Shown: positions 27,325-35,902, counted from the stretch's first letter. The stretch is DNA of 40,098 bases from Planctomicrobium piriforme (GCA_945861585.1 CAMAVC010000023.1:1-40098); one strand, 5' to 3'. Notes: generated by a model from the sequence alone, not told the origin. Program-made: numbers and translations.

Positions 27325-27331
27325 ATTCAGC

Positions 27332-27416
27332 GCGAGGCCCGGATGGCCGGGTCATCACCAGCCGACGGAGGTCGGCCAAGGAACGGACGGCACGATGCCG
27401 TGCCGTTTCGTGAAGC
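27332..27416 (+). repeat. 85-bp three-hairpin element S, copy III
   Basis: Same length and gap-free alignment with copies I and II. Stem 1 is GGCCC-GGA-TGGCC, with one mismatch. Stem 2 is GCCGAC-GGAG-GTCGGC. Stem 3 has outer arms GGAACGG/CCGTTTC (one G-T wobble), internal loop A/TG, and inner CGGCA-CGA-TGCCG. It lies between T1 and T2, about 290 bp downstream of the phosphorylase gene and in sense orientation to it. Confidence 0.8.
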
Positions 27417-27420
27417 ATCC

Positions 27421-27487
27421 CTCGAGCATGCCTACCGCCGGCTCCGAATGCGGGACAAACTCACTCGCTCAGCCGTCCGGCGACGGG
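27421..27487 (+). repeat. T2 repeat, left copy
   Basis: About 67 bp, beginning CTCGAGCATGCCTACCGCC and ending CCGTCCGGCGACGGG. It is highly similar, in inverted orientation, to 29178-29245. The sequence after it (ATATGGGGAGCCCGAAGCC) recurs inverted at 13626-13647. Confidence 0.85.
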
Positions 27488-27529
27488 ATATGGGGAGCCC
27501 GAAGCCGGCGTGGGTGACTTGACGGTCAC

Positions 27530-29176
27530 TCAGCGGGCCTGCTTCGCGAAGTCGGCCTCGTCACGCCAGCGCTTCGCCTCGGCCTCGGCGGCCGTGAGGG
27601 CGGCGCGGGTCTTGTCGGCCGTGGCGCCGAGTTCGGCGGCTCGCTTCTCGGCCACGGCCACCTGGGCGAGGATCGCTTCGAGGGCCTTGCGGGCCTGGAG
27701 GAGCTCGGCATCGGCGGCGTCGTGCGCCTTCGTGGCAGCGGCGAGCGTGGTCTCGGCCGCCTGCACGCGGTTGTCCAGCGGCGGGGGATTCGTGTCGGGC
27801 GTGCCGAGCGGCTTGGCATCGGCCGTGGCGTAGGCCACGAGCGTGCCGGCGAGGTCGCCGGCAAACAGGCGGCCACCGTCGCTCGTGGCGGCTACTCGCA
27901 GCGCGATATCGGCGTGCTGAGGAAAGTCGCGGTCCTTCGCGCCATCACCTTTCCACACGACGGCCTTCTTGTCGCGGCCGCACGTTGCGAGCCGGCCGTC
28001 CGGGAGCCAGGCGAGGCCGAGCGCACCGCCTGGATGGGCATCCCACTCCTTGATCTTGGAGCCATCCTTGCGGGCCCAGAGCCGCACCTTGCCGTCGTCG
28101 CTCGCCGTGGCGACGACCGTGCCGTCGCCACGCCACGCCACGGCCGTGATCCCGCCGGCGTGCCCCTTGAGCACGGCGTCTTCGCGGGCTCCACGGGTCT
28201 CCCACAGGAAAGCGTTGCCCGCGCGGTCGCCGGTCACGAGCATCGCGCCGTCGGGCGAGAACTCGAGGGCGGTGATCCAGTCGGTGTGCTTGCGGATCTC
28301 GGCCTCCACCTGGCCGTCGGCCGTGCGCACGAGCCGCACGACCTTCTGCGGGCCGCCCAGCGCGACGAGCCGCTGATCGGCGGTCACGTCGGCGGCGAGC
28401 ACCTGGTCGAACTCGTCGCCCAATTCTCCCACCCGCTTCGCAGTCGCCACGTCCCAGAGCGCGACGCGGCCGTTCTTGGCACCGCGGCCACCTCCGGCAA
28501 GCAGAAGCTTCGCATTGCGCGAGAATCGCACCGTCTTGACGTCGCCCTCCGGGAAGGGCAGCACGCCGAGGAATGCGAGCGATGAGGCATCGTAAAGGAG
28601 CACCTGCTTCCGGCCGCCGACCGCAACGAGGTTGCCATTGGGCGACGCCGCGAGGCCAGTGATCGCGAGCGGCTTCGCGCCCGTCGTCTCGACGGCGAGC
28701 GACAGCCGCGGCGGCATCACGGGCGGGCCGCTCGGCGCGGCGATGGCTGCCGGATCGAGGGCGAGCGACGCCCCCGCCTTCCGCGTGATTGGCTTGCCGC
28801 CGGCCCGCTCGATCGCCCCACCGGCAATCCACTTCTTGAGCACGTCGAGCATTTCACCGGGAATTTTGTCCGCCTGCGGCGGCATCTTCGGCTCCGACGA
28901 GTGGCTCGCGAGCTGCCACAGATACGAGCCATCGGGATCGCCCGGGGCGATCACCTCGCCCGACGACCCGCCGGCCATCGCCTGGCCGAAGCTCATGAGA
29001 TCGAGCCCGCCCTGCTTCTTGTCGGCGTTGTGGCAGCTGCCGCACTTCTCCCGAAAGATCGGCAGCACGTGCTCTTCGAACGTGGGCGGCGCATCGGCGG
29101 CGGCTGCGAATCCAGGAAGCATTACTAGCAACACAGCACAGAGCCAACTCGCACGCGCTGGCTCCGAGCGGCTCAT
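27530..29176 (-). CDS. Secreted c-type cytochrome (PSCyt1-like) with WD40 repeats and coiled coil
   Basis: 548 aa from ATG 29176; the open frame continues upstream through repeats and is rejected. A signal peptide (residues 1-27, LCAVLLVMLPGFAAAA) directs export. A planctomycete cytochrome domain follows with haem motif CGSCH (45-49), GGLDLMSFGQAMAGGSSGEV, PGDPDGSYLW, MPP and LKKWIAGGAIE. Then come six or seven WD40 blades (for example HTDWITALEFSPDGAMLVTG and HAGGITAVAWRGDGTVVATA) up to about residue 455. The last 75 residues are an Ala/Glu/Lys heptad-like coiled coil. Such proteins are characteristic of planctomycetes and sit near DUF1501/DUF1553 genes; their roles are unproven. It is separated from the DUF1553 operon by a 553-bp repeat block and flanked by inverted T repeats. 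Confidence 0.9.
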   Translation of the reverse strand: MSRSEPARASWLCAVLLVMLPGFAAAADAPPTFEEHVLPIFREKCGSCHNADKKQGGLDLMSFGQAMAGGSSGEVIAPGDPDGSYLWQLASHSSEPKMPPQADKIPGEMLDVLKKWIAGGAIERAGGKPITRKAGASLALDPAAIAAPSGPPVMPPRLSLAVETTGAKPLAITGLAASPNGNLVAVGGRKQVLLYDASSLAFLGVLPFPEGDVKTVRFSRNAKLLLAGGGRGAKNGRVALWDVATAKRVGELGDEFDQVLAADVTADQRLVALGGPQKVVRLVRTADGQVEAEIRKHTDWITALEFSPDGAMLVTGDRAGNAFLWETRGAREDAVLKGHAGGITAVAWRGDGTVVATASDDGKVRLWARKDGSKIKEWDAHPGGALGLAWLPDGRLATCGRDKKAVVWKGDGAKDRDFPQHADIALRVAATSDGGRLFAGDLAGTLVAYATADAKPLGTPDTNPPPLDNRVQAAETTLAAATKAHDAADAELLQARKALEAILAQVAVAEKRAAELGATADKTRAALTAAEAEAKRWRDEADFAKQAR

Positions 29177-29177
29177 T

Positions 29178-29245
29178 CCCCGTCGCCGGACGGTAGAGCG
29201 AGTGAGTTCTTCCCGTATTCGGAGCCGGCGGTATGCATGCTCGAA
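29178..29245 (-). repeat. T2 repeat, right copy
   Basis: Inverted counterpart of 27421-27487. It covers the 5' leader of the cytochrome-WD40 gene up to two bases from its ATG, so the promoter or ribosome-binding region of that gene is itself repeat-derived. Confidence 0.85.
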
Positions 29246-29294
29246 TCCGGTCGTCTTGAGAGTCCACAACTCGTGGGTTTTGATCAGACGCCGA
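29246..29294. other. Unique 49-bp segment between T2 and T1
   Basis: On the left side, the corresponding T1-T2 interval (27325-27420) holds the S element. Here it holds unrelated sequence, including AGAGTCCACAACTCGTGGG. The two sides therefore share ends but not contents. Confidence 0.6.
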
Positions 29295-29351
29295 GAGTCC
29301 TCAAGGACTCCCTTCTTCTGCGCGTGCCCACCGACCGTCTCCGCCGAAAGT
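29295..29351 (-). repeat. T1 repeat, right copy
   Basis: 57 bp, exact inverted copy of 27268-27324. It is followed 12 bp later by a full Q repeat. Confidence 0.9.
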
Positions 29352-29363
29352 ACCGAGCGCAGA

Positions 29364-29609
29364 AAGCCCGAGGCGTAAGCCGAGAGGATGCCCCGGTTGC
29401 GCACCGCCACGCGTATCCCCTTCGGCTCACGCCTCGGGCCTCCAGTTGAGGGTAGGCGACGGGTTGCCCCTACCGTTGAGACGGCGTATTTGACCAGCGA
29501 AGCCATGGATGGCGCAGCGAATGCGCTCCAGGCAGCGCAGGCAAATCCGAGTGAGCCGGAGCCTGGAGGGCGGAGGCGAACGTCCGGCGAGACGGTACGG
29601 GGTAACCCC
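29364..29609. repeat. Repeat block D (full Q then forward R)
   Basis: Positions 29364-29443 are a complete Q palindrome (arms AAGCCCGAGGCGTAAGCCGA and near-complement). Positions 29461-29609 are an R repeat, with hairpins GCCA-TGGA-TGGC and GCCT-GGA-GGGC, ending GGGGTAACCCC. Downstream, GGTAACCCCGAGCCGGGTTG (29601-29620) is repeated in altered form at 29677-29697, on the other side of a P palindrome. No gene is present in 29177-29729. Confidence 0.75.
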
Positions 29610-29642
29610 GAGCCGGGTTGGGCGCACTCAGGCTCAGGCCAT

Positions 29643-29664
29643 GACAGGCTGAAGCCTGTCCTAC
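29643..29664 (-). repeat. P palindrome downstream of the DUF1549/DUF1553 gene
   Basis: Core GACAGGCTGAAGCCTGTC then CTAC, 66 bp past the end of the minus-strand DUF1549/DUF1553 gene. It is flanked on both sides by copies of a GGTAACCCCGA-GGGTTGGGCGCA sequence, as if inserted into or duplicated with the end of an R repeat. Confidence 0.85.
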
Positions 29665-29729
29665 AACCGGGCACGGGTAACCCCGACGCCGGGTTGGGCG
29701 CATTGACGATGAAGCGCAGCACTCGCATC

Positions 29730-32147
29730 TCAGTGGTTGAAGATGAACTCAGGAGAATTCAGGAGCGCCCAGAAGACGTCTTCGATGGCCGCCTTGCGGT
29801 CGGGCGCCGCCATCACCGTGGTCACCGTCTCGATCCGCTCGCGCTCCGTCGGCATCCGGCCGTAGCACCGCACGAACAGGCCGTCGATGATCTCGCTGTC
29901 GGGCTTGCCTGCGGCGATGGCCTTGGCCACGAGGCCGCCCTGCTTGATGCGGTCGTTGGCAGCGTCGCCGTTGAGGAGATGCAGGGCCTGCGAGAGGCTT
30001 GGATCCATGCGGACGGCGCAGCTGCAGACGTCGTCGCGGGTGGCGCGGCCGAACGTCGTGAGGAAGTAGTTCGTGGTGCGGCCGTCGGCCACCTGCACGG
30101 CGCGGGCGCCGAGCGGCAGGCCGGGGAACTTGTTCTTCGTGTCGGTCACCTCGGCGAGCACGTCGAGCAGCACTTCGGCTCGGATTCGCCGCACGGCGGC
30201 GTGCGAGAAGTTCACGTCGTCGAGTTTGTTCGTGGCGTTCGTGTCGCAGACCCGCTGGTAGGTACGCGAGAGGACGATGTCGCGGACGAGCAGGCGGAAG
30301 TCCCAGCCCGACGCAGCGAACCGGCGGCCGAGCTCGGCGAGCAGCGGGCCGTTCGATGGTGGATTGCTCACGCGGGCGTCGTCCGGCTCGTGGACGATGC
30401 CGCGGCCGAAGAAGTGCGTCCAGGCGATGTTCGCCACATGCCTGGCGAAGTAGGGGTTGTCGGGCGACGTGATCCAGGCGGCGAGCGCCTCGCGGCGATC
30501 GCGATCGGTCACCTTCGGGGCCTCGCCCCCGAGAAACTTGGGCGTCACCGGCTGGCCCGTGACAGGATGCTTCATGTCGCCGGAGCCGGAGTCGTAGACG
30601 ATGAACTCGCGCGGATCGTCGCCGCGCTTGCGGGCGATCTGCTTGAAGAACGCCGCGAAGCCGTAGTAGTCGTCCATCGTCCAGCGGTCGAACGGATGGT
30701 TGTGGCACTGGGCGCACTGGATCCGCATGCCGAGAAACGCCTGGGCCACGTTCTCGGAGAGCTTGAGCGTGTCGCGCTCCTGCTGGAAGTAGTTCGTGGG
30801 CGGATTGGTGAACGTGCCGCCCGAGGCCGACACGAGGTCGCGCACCATCGTGTCGATCGGCTCGTTGGCGGCGATCCGCCGGTCGAGCCACTGGTGGTAG
30901 AGGAGCACCGCCTTCGGGCTCACCTCGTTGGCGACGGTGCGAATCTGAAGGATCTCCGCCCACTTCATCACCCACAATTCGACGAACTCCTTGCGGCCGA
31001 GCAGTTCCTCGACGACGTGGGCCCGGCGGTCAGGGCGACCGTCGGCAAGGAATGCCGCCCGCTCCTCAGGCGTGGGCACGAGGCCCGTGAGGTCGAGCGT
31101 GACCCGCCGCAGGAATGTCTCGTCGTCACACACGCCCGACGGGGCGATCCGCAGGCTCTCGAGCTTGCGATCGACGAGCTCATCGACCCAGGTGCCGCCG
31201 GTCTCCTGCGGATACGCGAAGGCGAGATCCTTCGGGATCACGACGATGGGCGAGCCGACCGTGATCGTGTCGTAGCGGGCCATGATGAAGGCCTCGCCGC
31301 GGCTGCCCGTCGTCACGAAGCCCTCGGGCGAGACCTTCGCCGTGGGGTCGTTGTTGGAGCCATACCAGCAGAGGTCGGTGACGTCGCGGTCGGTGCCGTC
31401 GACAAACCGGGCGACCGCGACGAACGGCTGGCGGACGTCGGCGCCGGCCACGAGAGCGGTGGGCGGGTAGAGGTCGAGGCCGACGAGCTTCGCCACTGGA
31501 GCGGGGTCGTCCGGGGCGCCGGCCGCGATCCAGCGCACGAGTGTGTTCGCAAGCTCGCTGCCGGGCTCGAACCGTTTGCCGCCGGTGTGCGGCACGGCGC
31601 CGGTCGCCTTCGCGACGAGCAGGCTCTCCTCCGGGGCACCGGGGTCGATCCGGCGGCCAGGGAACTCGCGCGTGATGCGGTGATAGTCGCCCGCCGGGTC
31701 GAAGCCGAAGAGCGAAAGCCGGAAACCGTCCTTGCCGCGGGCCGCTCCATGGCAGCTGCCCATGTTGCATCCGGCCCGGGCGAACACCGGCATCACGTCG
31801 AGCCGAAACGAAAGCGGCGGATCGCTCGATGCCGAGACGACCGTGACGGGGATCTCACGCGTGTGTCCGGCGTGCTCGACGATGAGTTTTGTCTCGCCGT
31901 CGGCCAGCGGCTTGAGCGTGCCGTTTTCCACGGCGAAGAACTTCGGATCGGACGGCTTGAGCGCGGGGGCTGCCACGTGCGCGGTTCGCCCGTCGGTGAA
32001 TGTGGCCTGGACGAGCACCCGCTGTCGGTCGCGGGCCGAGTCGAGCCGGATCTTCGGCGGATAAACCTCGATGCCGACGGGAGCATCGGCCCGGGCGAGC
32101 GATGGCCACAAGACAAACGCCATCATGACCGCTGAGAAAGCCTTCAT
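29730..32147 (-). CDS. Secreted BIG2 / DUF1549 / DUF1553 protein (planctomycete cytochrome family)
   Basis: 805 aa. Signal peptide residues 1-21 (AVMMAFVLWPSLARADAP). A BIG2-like beta domain spans about 25-105. A cytochrome-like segment has CNMGSCHG (Cys127, Cys132, His133; the C-x4-CH form usual here). DUF1549 runs from about 320 (TWVDELVDRKLESLRIAPSG, TLDLTGLVPTPEER) and includes a second motif, CAQCHNHPFDRW. DUF1553 spans about 540-800 (ALAAWITSPDNPYFARHVAN, GWDFRLLVRDIVLSRTYQR, LFVRCYGRMPTERE, LLNSPEFIFNH). It is exported and probably binds haem or metal; the enzymatic role is unknown. It is the third gene of an operon with DUF1501 and PPC genes, overlapping the latter by four nt. Confidence 0.93.
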   Translation of the reverse strand: MKAFSAVMMAFVLWPSLARADAPVGIEVYPPKIRLDSARDRQRVLVQATFTDGRTAHVAAPALKPSDPKFFAVENGTLKPLADGETKLIVEHAGHTREIPVTVVSASSDPPLSFRLDVMPVFARAGCNMGSCHGAARGKDGFRLSLFGFDPAGDYHRITREFPGRRIDPGAPEESLLVAKATGAVPHTGGKRFEPGSELANTLVRWIAAGAPDDPAPVAKLVGLDLYPPTALVAGADVRQPFVAVARFVDGTDRDVTDLCWYGSNNDPTAKVSPEGFVTTGSRGEAFIMARYDTITVGSPIVVIPKDLAFAYPQETGGTWVDELVDRKLESLRIAPSGVCDDETFLRRVTLDLTGLVPTPEERAAFLADGRPDRRAHVVEELLGRKEFVELWVMKWAEILQIRTVANEVSPKAVLLYHQWLDRRIAANEPIDTMVRDLVSASGGTFTNPPTNYFQQERDTLKLSENVAQAFLGMRIQCAQCHNHPFDRWTMDDYYGFAAFFKQIARKRGDDPREFIVYDSGSGDMKHPVTGQPVTPKFLGGEAPKVTDRDRREALAAWITSPDNPYFARHVANIAWTHFFGRGIVHEPDDARVSNPPSNGPLLAELGRRFAASGWDFRLLVRDIVLSRTYQRVCDTNATNKLDDVNFSHAAVRRIRAEVLLDVLAEVTDTKNKFPGLPLGARAVQVADGRTTNYFLTTFGRATRDDVCSCAVRMDPSLSQALHLLNGDAANDRIKQGGLVAKAIAAGKPDSEIIDGLFVRCYGRMPTERERIETVTTVMAAPDRKAAIEDVFWALLNSPEFIFNH

Positions 32148-34549
32148 GGCTTGGGCCCTTCATTCGCAGCCACGGCCGGCGGCAGTGGCTTGTCGATGCG
32201 GAGCGATGTCGGGGCCATCTGGTGGATCATGATGGCGTCGCCGACGGGCACCTCGATCCGGCAGATGAGGTTCTCGTGCTTGCCGACAGGGGCATCGCCC
32301 GCGACCGTAATGGGGAACTCGAGCGTTTCGGTGCCGGCGGCGAGATCGAGTGTGGGTGCCTCCACCTTGGTCGGGAGCCCCAGCAGCCGGGCCTTCGCCG
32401 TGCCGGTGAATGCCGGCGGCTTCGCAGCCTTGTAGACGATCTTCACCGTCCCGCCTTGCTCCACGACGGCCTTCTCCGCAGTCATCTCGACGAGTGGTTC
32501 GACGATCGCAAGTGCGACCAGTCGGCTGGCGACGACCATGCCCTTTGCAGTGCGCTTGCCGGCGGCCTTCTTGTCCTTTTTTTCTCCCTCCGGCACGAGG
32601 GTGGCGGTGAGCGCGACCTGCCATTCCTTCAAGGGAGCATCGCCCGAGCAGGTGATCGGGAACGCCACCTCCGACTCGCTTTCCTTCACCTCCACGGCCG
32701 AGGCGCCGATGCCATTCGGACGAAACGGCATCTCGAGTCGCACGCGGCCTGCGTAGTCGTCCACGCGGTTGACCTTCACCTTGAGGTCGAGCGTGCCCCG
32801 CCGTGCGATCGGCGTGGGAGGCACCGTGACCTCGATCGAGGCGGGCGCCTCCTCGACGACGGCCACGGCGAGCCGGTCGCTGAACGACGTCCGGTAGGGT
32901 GTGCGGTTCGGCTCGCCGAACACGAGATCGGTGCCCTGCCGAAGGCTACCGATCTCCTGGGCCGCTTCGCCGTCACCGCGGACCACCCGCACGGGCGTGG
33001 CTGCGGTCGCCGGCGTTGCGTCGGCGGCGGCCTCGAAGACGACGATGCCGTTCGGGGCCGGGTCGGCAATCGCAGTGGGCGACGCTGTGACACCCGCCGG
33101 CAGGCCAGGAAATTCAAGCCGCACGGGCTCGCCGCACTCGGTGCGGGCGGCGTTGAACACGAGCGCGGTGCGGTTGCCCCGGGGCACCGCCGCCACGAGT
33201 CGCTGCTGGGTCTTCGTCTGTGCCGGAGGCACGCTCAGCGTGACCCGCGGCACGATCGGCTCGACGTCGAGCCAGTAGATGAATTCGGGCCCGCCGCGCC
33301 GCTCGAAGTCGTTGACGCGCAACAAGAATGCCCCGTCGTCCGGAACGGTCACCTGCACAAGGCTGTCGGGCCCATCGGCGTCGTCGCTGCTCGTCATCCG
33401 CTCGCGCTTGTCGGTGGCGCGGTGGGCAGCGATCACGAGGTCCACGGGAGAGCCCAGTCGGCGGCCCCAGCCCGTGACCTTCCATTTGGATCCCTTCGGG
33501 GCCTCGACGCGAATCCAATCGACGTCCTCCGACAGGTCGATCCGGCCCACGATCGCGCCGGGAGCCTTGGCGGCCGAGGCCTTTTCCGGCTCGTCGTTCG
33601 GCTCGACCGACTGGAACACCGATTCGGTCGTGATCCGCAGCGGCACTGCGATCGCGGACGTCTTGCCGTCGCGCACGGCACGCACGTGGGCGATGCCGTC
33701 GCCGCCTGCTGGCGGCAGCACCACCTGCGCCTTGAAGGGCCCCGCCGGGTCGCCGAACCATTCCACGTCGACCGTCGAGCCGGGAGCGCCTCCTGGCGGC
33801 CAGGCGACGTGGGGGATCGGGAAGTCGCCGACGTGCAGAACATAGAGGGCGTTGCCGCCGCCGTAGGCGCTCTCGCGGACTCGCAGGAAGTAGTCACCCT
33901 CGCGTGGCGTGACGGCCGAGAGGGCCGCATCCTGCGCGAGCAGGGGGTGGTCGTCGCAGGCCGCGACCACGAACCCCTCGGCATCCACGAGCTCGACATG
34001 CGGATCGAGCATCTGCTGGTCGAGCCGCACCGCATCGACGACGGCCGCGATCCGCTCGCCGGCCCGCAGATGCAGCTTGAAGACATCGACGTCTTCATTT
34101 TTGAGCCCGCCCCACACCGCCCGGCTCGGCTCGAGCGGTGCGGCCTGGGCGAAGGAATCGTTCGGCTCCTGCTCCGCCGCCTGCTCGGACGCATGCACGT
34201 GGAACATGCGCAGTTCCGAGAGGCCGTCGCTCGTGCGCACTCGCATGCGGTGCGGGCCGAGCGGGCAGTCGGCGGGCACGGTGAGTTTCACCGCGAGCGT
34301 CTTGTCGTTTTCCACGGTGGGAGCAGCGGCGGTGATGCGGCCCTGCTCGAAGAAGATTTCCGCGGCGCCGTCGAGTTCGGTGCCGGTGATCTTCACGTCG
34401 ATCGCGGCACCCTGCCGGGCCGCCGGCGGCTCGATGCGATCGATCGTGGGCTCCGCCCGCGCCGCTCGGCTGACGACTCCCAGCGACAGCATCACCGGCA
34501 TGGCCATCAGCCACGTAGTCGAGCGGTGCATCAGCGGACGCGAACGCAT
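32144..34549 (-). CDS. Secreted protein with bacterial pre-peptidase C-terminal (PPC) domains
   Basis: 801 aa from ATG 34549, or 795 aa from ATG 34531. A signal peptide ends near residue 32 (VVSRAARAEP). An IPT/TIG-like domain comes first (IDRIEPPAARQGAAIDVKITG, 36-56). Then come two PPC domains, each opening with Glu-Pro-Asn-Asp: EPNDSFAQAAPLEPSRAVWG with DVDVFKLHLRAGE, and EPNDEPEKASAAKAPGAIVG with DVDWIRVEAPKGSKW. The C-terminal third is beta-sandwich material with a Lys-rich loop (EGEKKDKKAAGKRTAKG). No catalytic motif is seen, so it is likely an extracytoplasmic binding or scaffold protein. It sits between the DUF1501 and DUF1553 genes, overlapping the latter by ATGA and lying 27 bp after the former. 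Confidence 0.88.
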   Translation of the reverse strand: MRSRPLMHRSTTWLMAMPVMLSLGVVSRAARAEPTIDRIEPPAARQGAAIDVKITGTELDGAAEIFFEQGRITAAAPTVENDKTLAVKLTVPADCPLGPHRMRVRTSDGLSELRMFHVHASEQAAEQEPNDSFAQAAPLEPSRAVWGGLKNEDVDVFKLHLRAGERIAAVVDAVRLDQQMLDPHVELVDAEGFVVAACDDHPLLAQDAALSAVTPREGDYFLRVRESAYGGGNALYVLHVGDFPIPHVAWPPGGAPGSTVDVEWFGDPAGPFKAQVVLPPAGGDGIAHVRAVRDGKTSAIAVPLRITTESVFQSVEPNDEPEKASAAKAPGAIVGRIDLSEDVDWIRVEAPKGSKWKVTGWGRRLGSPVDLVIAAHRATDKRERMTSSDDADGPDSLVQVTVPDDGAFLLRVNDFERRGGPEFIYWLDVEPIVPRVTLSVPPAQTKTQQRLVAAVPRGNRTALVFNAARTECGEPVRLEFPGLPAGVTASPTAIADPAPNGIVVFEAAADATPATAATPVRVVRGDGEAAQEIGSLRQGTDLVFGEPNRTPYRTSFSDRLAVAVVEEAPASIEVTVPPTPIARRGTLDLKVKVNRVDDYAGRVRLEMPFRPNGIGASAVEVKESESEVAFPITCSGDAPLKEWQVALTATLVPEGEKKDKKAAGKRTAKGMVVASRLVALAIVEPLVEMTAEKAVVEQGGTVKIVYKAAKPPAFTGTAKARLLGLPTKVEAPTLDLAAGTETLEFPITVAGDAPVGKHENLICRIEVPVGDAIMIHQMAPTSLRIDKPLPPAVAANEGPKP

Positions 34550-34576
34550 GGGTGGATGCCGCCGCTGGCGGCTCCG

Positions 34577-35902
34577 TCAGGCGAGGAGTTCGTTCCTGAC
34601 CTTGCCGCCATCGACGATCTCGACGGGTCGATTGCCGGGGGCCACGAGTTCCTTGTCGGCGACGATGCCCAGGCAGTGGTAGACGGTGGTGGCCAGATCC
34701 TCGACCGTGAGCGGGGCGTCGGCGGGCTCCGCCGCGATCGCGTCGGAGGCGCCGTAGACCAGGCCGCGCTTCACGCCGCCGCCCGCGAGCACGACGCTGA
34801 ACACTTTTGGCCAGTGGTCGCGGCCGGCGTCGGGATTGATCTTCGGTGTGCGGCCGAACTCGCTCGACACCATCACGAGCGTGGTGTCGAGCAGGCCGCG
34901 TCGCTCGAGGTCGCGGATCAGCGCCGCGTAGGCCTGGTCGAAGGGCGGCAGCGTCTTCGTGATGCCGTCACGGATCTTCTGGTGCATGTCCCAGCCGCCG
35001 TACGAGAGCGTCACGAGCCGCACGCCCGACTCGACGAGCCGGCGGGCGAGCAGCATCCGCTGCCCGGCCTCGTTGCGGCCGTATGCGTCGCGCACCGTAT
35101 CGGGCTCGGCCTGGATGTCGAACGCCGCCCGCGCCTGCGCGGAGCTCACGAGGTCGTAGGCACGCGAGTAAAACTCGTCCATCGCCTCGAGGTTGGCCGT
35201 GTTTTCGAGCCGCTGGAAGTGCCGCCCCACGGCGTCGCGCAGGCGTTGCCGCGTGGCGAACCGCTGGGGATCCACGCCGCCGGGGAGGGCGAGATCGCGG
35301 ACCGTGAAGGCCGGATTGGCCGGGTCGGAGCCGAGTGTGAACGGACCGTAGGCACTCCCGAGGTAGCCGGCGCCCGCGTCGGGAGCAGGGAGGTTGGGCA
35401 GGCACACGTACGGTGGCAGGCGGTCGCGCGGCCCGAGTTCATGGGCGACCACGCTGCCAAAGCTCGGGTAGGTGAGCGCCGGGCTGGGGCGGTAGCCGGT
35501 GAACATGTTGTGCGTGCCGCGCTCGTGGGCCGCCTCGCCGTGCGTCATCGACCGGACGACCGTGATCCGGTCGGCGATCTGCGCGGTCTTCGGCAGCAGC
35601 TCGTTGAACCGCACGCCCGGCAGGCTCGTCTCGATCGAGCCCATCTCGCCGCGGTACTCCAGCGGGGCGAGCGGCTTGGGATCGAACGTCTCCTGCTGCG
35701 CCCAGCCGCCCGGCAGCCAGATGTGGATCACGCTCTGCGCGGTGCCGGTGAAATGATTGAACGACTTCGCGTCGGCCCGGGCCGCCTGCATCCGGAACAT
35801 CGATCCGAGCGAGAGGCCGAGGCCGCCGAGGCAGCCGACCTGGAGAAACTCTCGACGGTTGCCGGCGAACGGGCCGGAGCAGGAAAGACGCGGACGTGTC
35901 AT
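34577..35902 (-). CDS. DUF1501 protein with Tat signal
   Basis: 441 aa. The twin-arginine signal NRREFLQVGCLGGLGLSLGS (15-34) sends it folded across the cytoplasmic membrane. The DUF1501 domain (alkaline phosphatase/sulfatase-like superfamily) has IHIWLPGGWAQQETFDPKP, VRSMTHGEAAHERGTHNMFTG, VTLSYGGWDMHQKIRDG, VMVSSEFGRTPKIN, GRDHWPKVFSVVLAGGGVKR and the terminal VEDLATTVYHCLGI. The typical Gly-Gly-x-Ser-His-hydrophobic element is modified to Gly-Gly-Trp-Ala-Gln. It has GGAG 9 nt before ATG 35902 and TATGAT at 35974-35969. It is first in the operon with the PPC and DUF1549/DUF1553 genes, the standard partner set in planctomycetes. Confidence 0.93.
   Translation of the reverse strand: MTRPRLSCSGPFAGNRREFLQVGCLGGLGLSLGSMFRMQAARADAKSFNHFTGTAQSVIHIWLPGGWAQQETFDPKPLAPLEYRGEMGSIETSLPGVRFNELLPKTAQIADRITVVRSMTHGEAAHERGTHNMFTGYRPSPALTYPSFGSVVAHELGPRDRLPPYVCLPNLPAPDAGAGYLGSAYGPFTLGSDPANPAFTVRDLALPGGVDPQRFATRQRLRDAVGRHFQRLENTANLEAMDEFYSRAYDLVSSAQARAAFDIQAEPDTVRDAYGRNEAGQRMLLARRLVESGVRLVTLSYGGWDMHQKIRDGITKTLPPFDQAYAALIRDLERRGLLDTTLVMVSSEFGRTPKINPDAGRDHWPKVFSVVLAGGGVKRGLVYGASDAIAAEPADAPLTVEDLATTVYHCLGIVADKELVAPGNRPVEIVDGGKVRNELLA

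Noticed and set aside
27057-29609. Composite transposon carrying the cytochrome-WD40 gene
   Set aside because: The inverted repeats are real, but there is no transposase or target-site duplication; reported instead as a repeat-bracketed gene.
29177-29728. N-terminal extension of the cytochrome-WD40 protein through the repeat block
   Set aside because: The open frame would place P, Q, R and T repeat translations in front of a perfectly good signal peptide starting at ATG 29176.
29388-32135. 915-aa plus-strand open frame opposite the DUF1549/DUF1553 gene
   Set aside because: Antisense shadow of a gene with clear domains, signal peptide and operon context; its first part translates the Q, R and P repeats.
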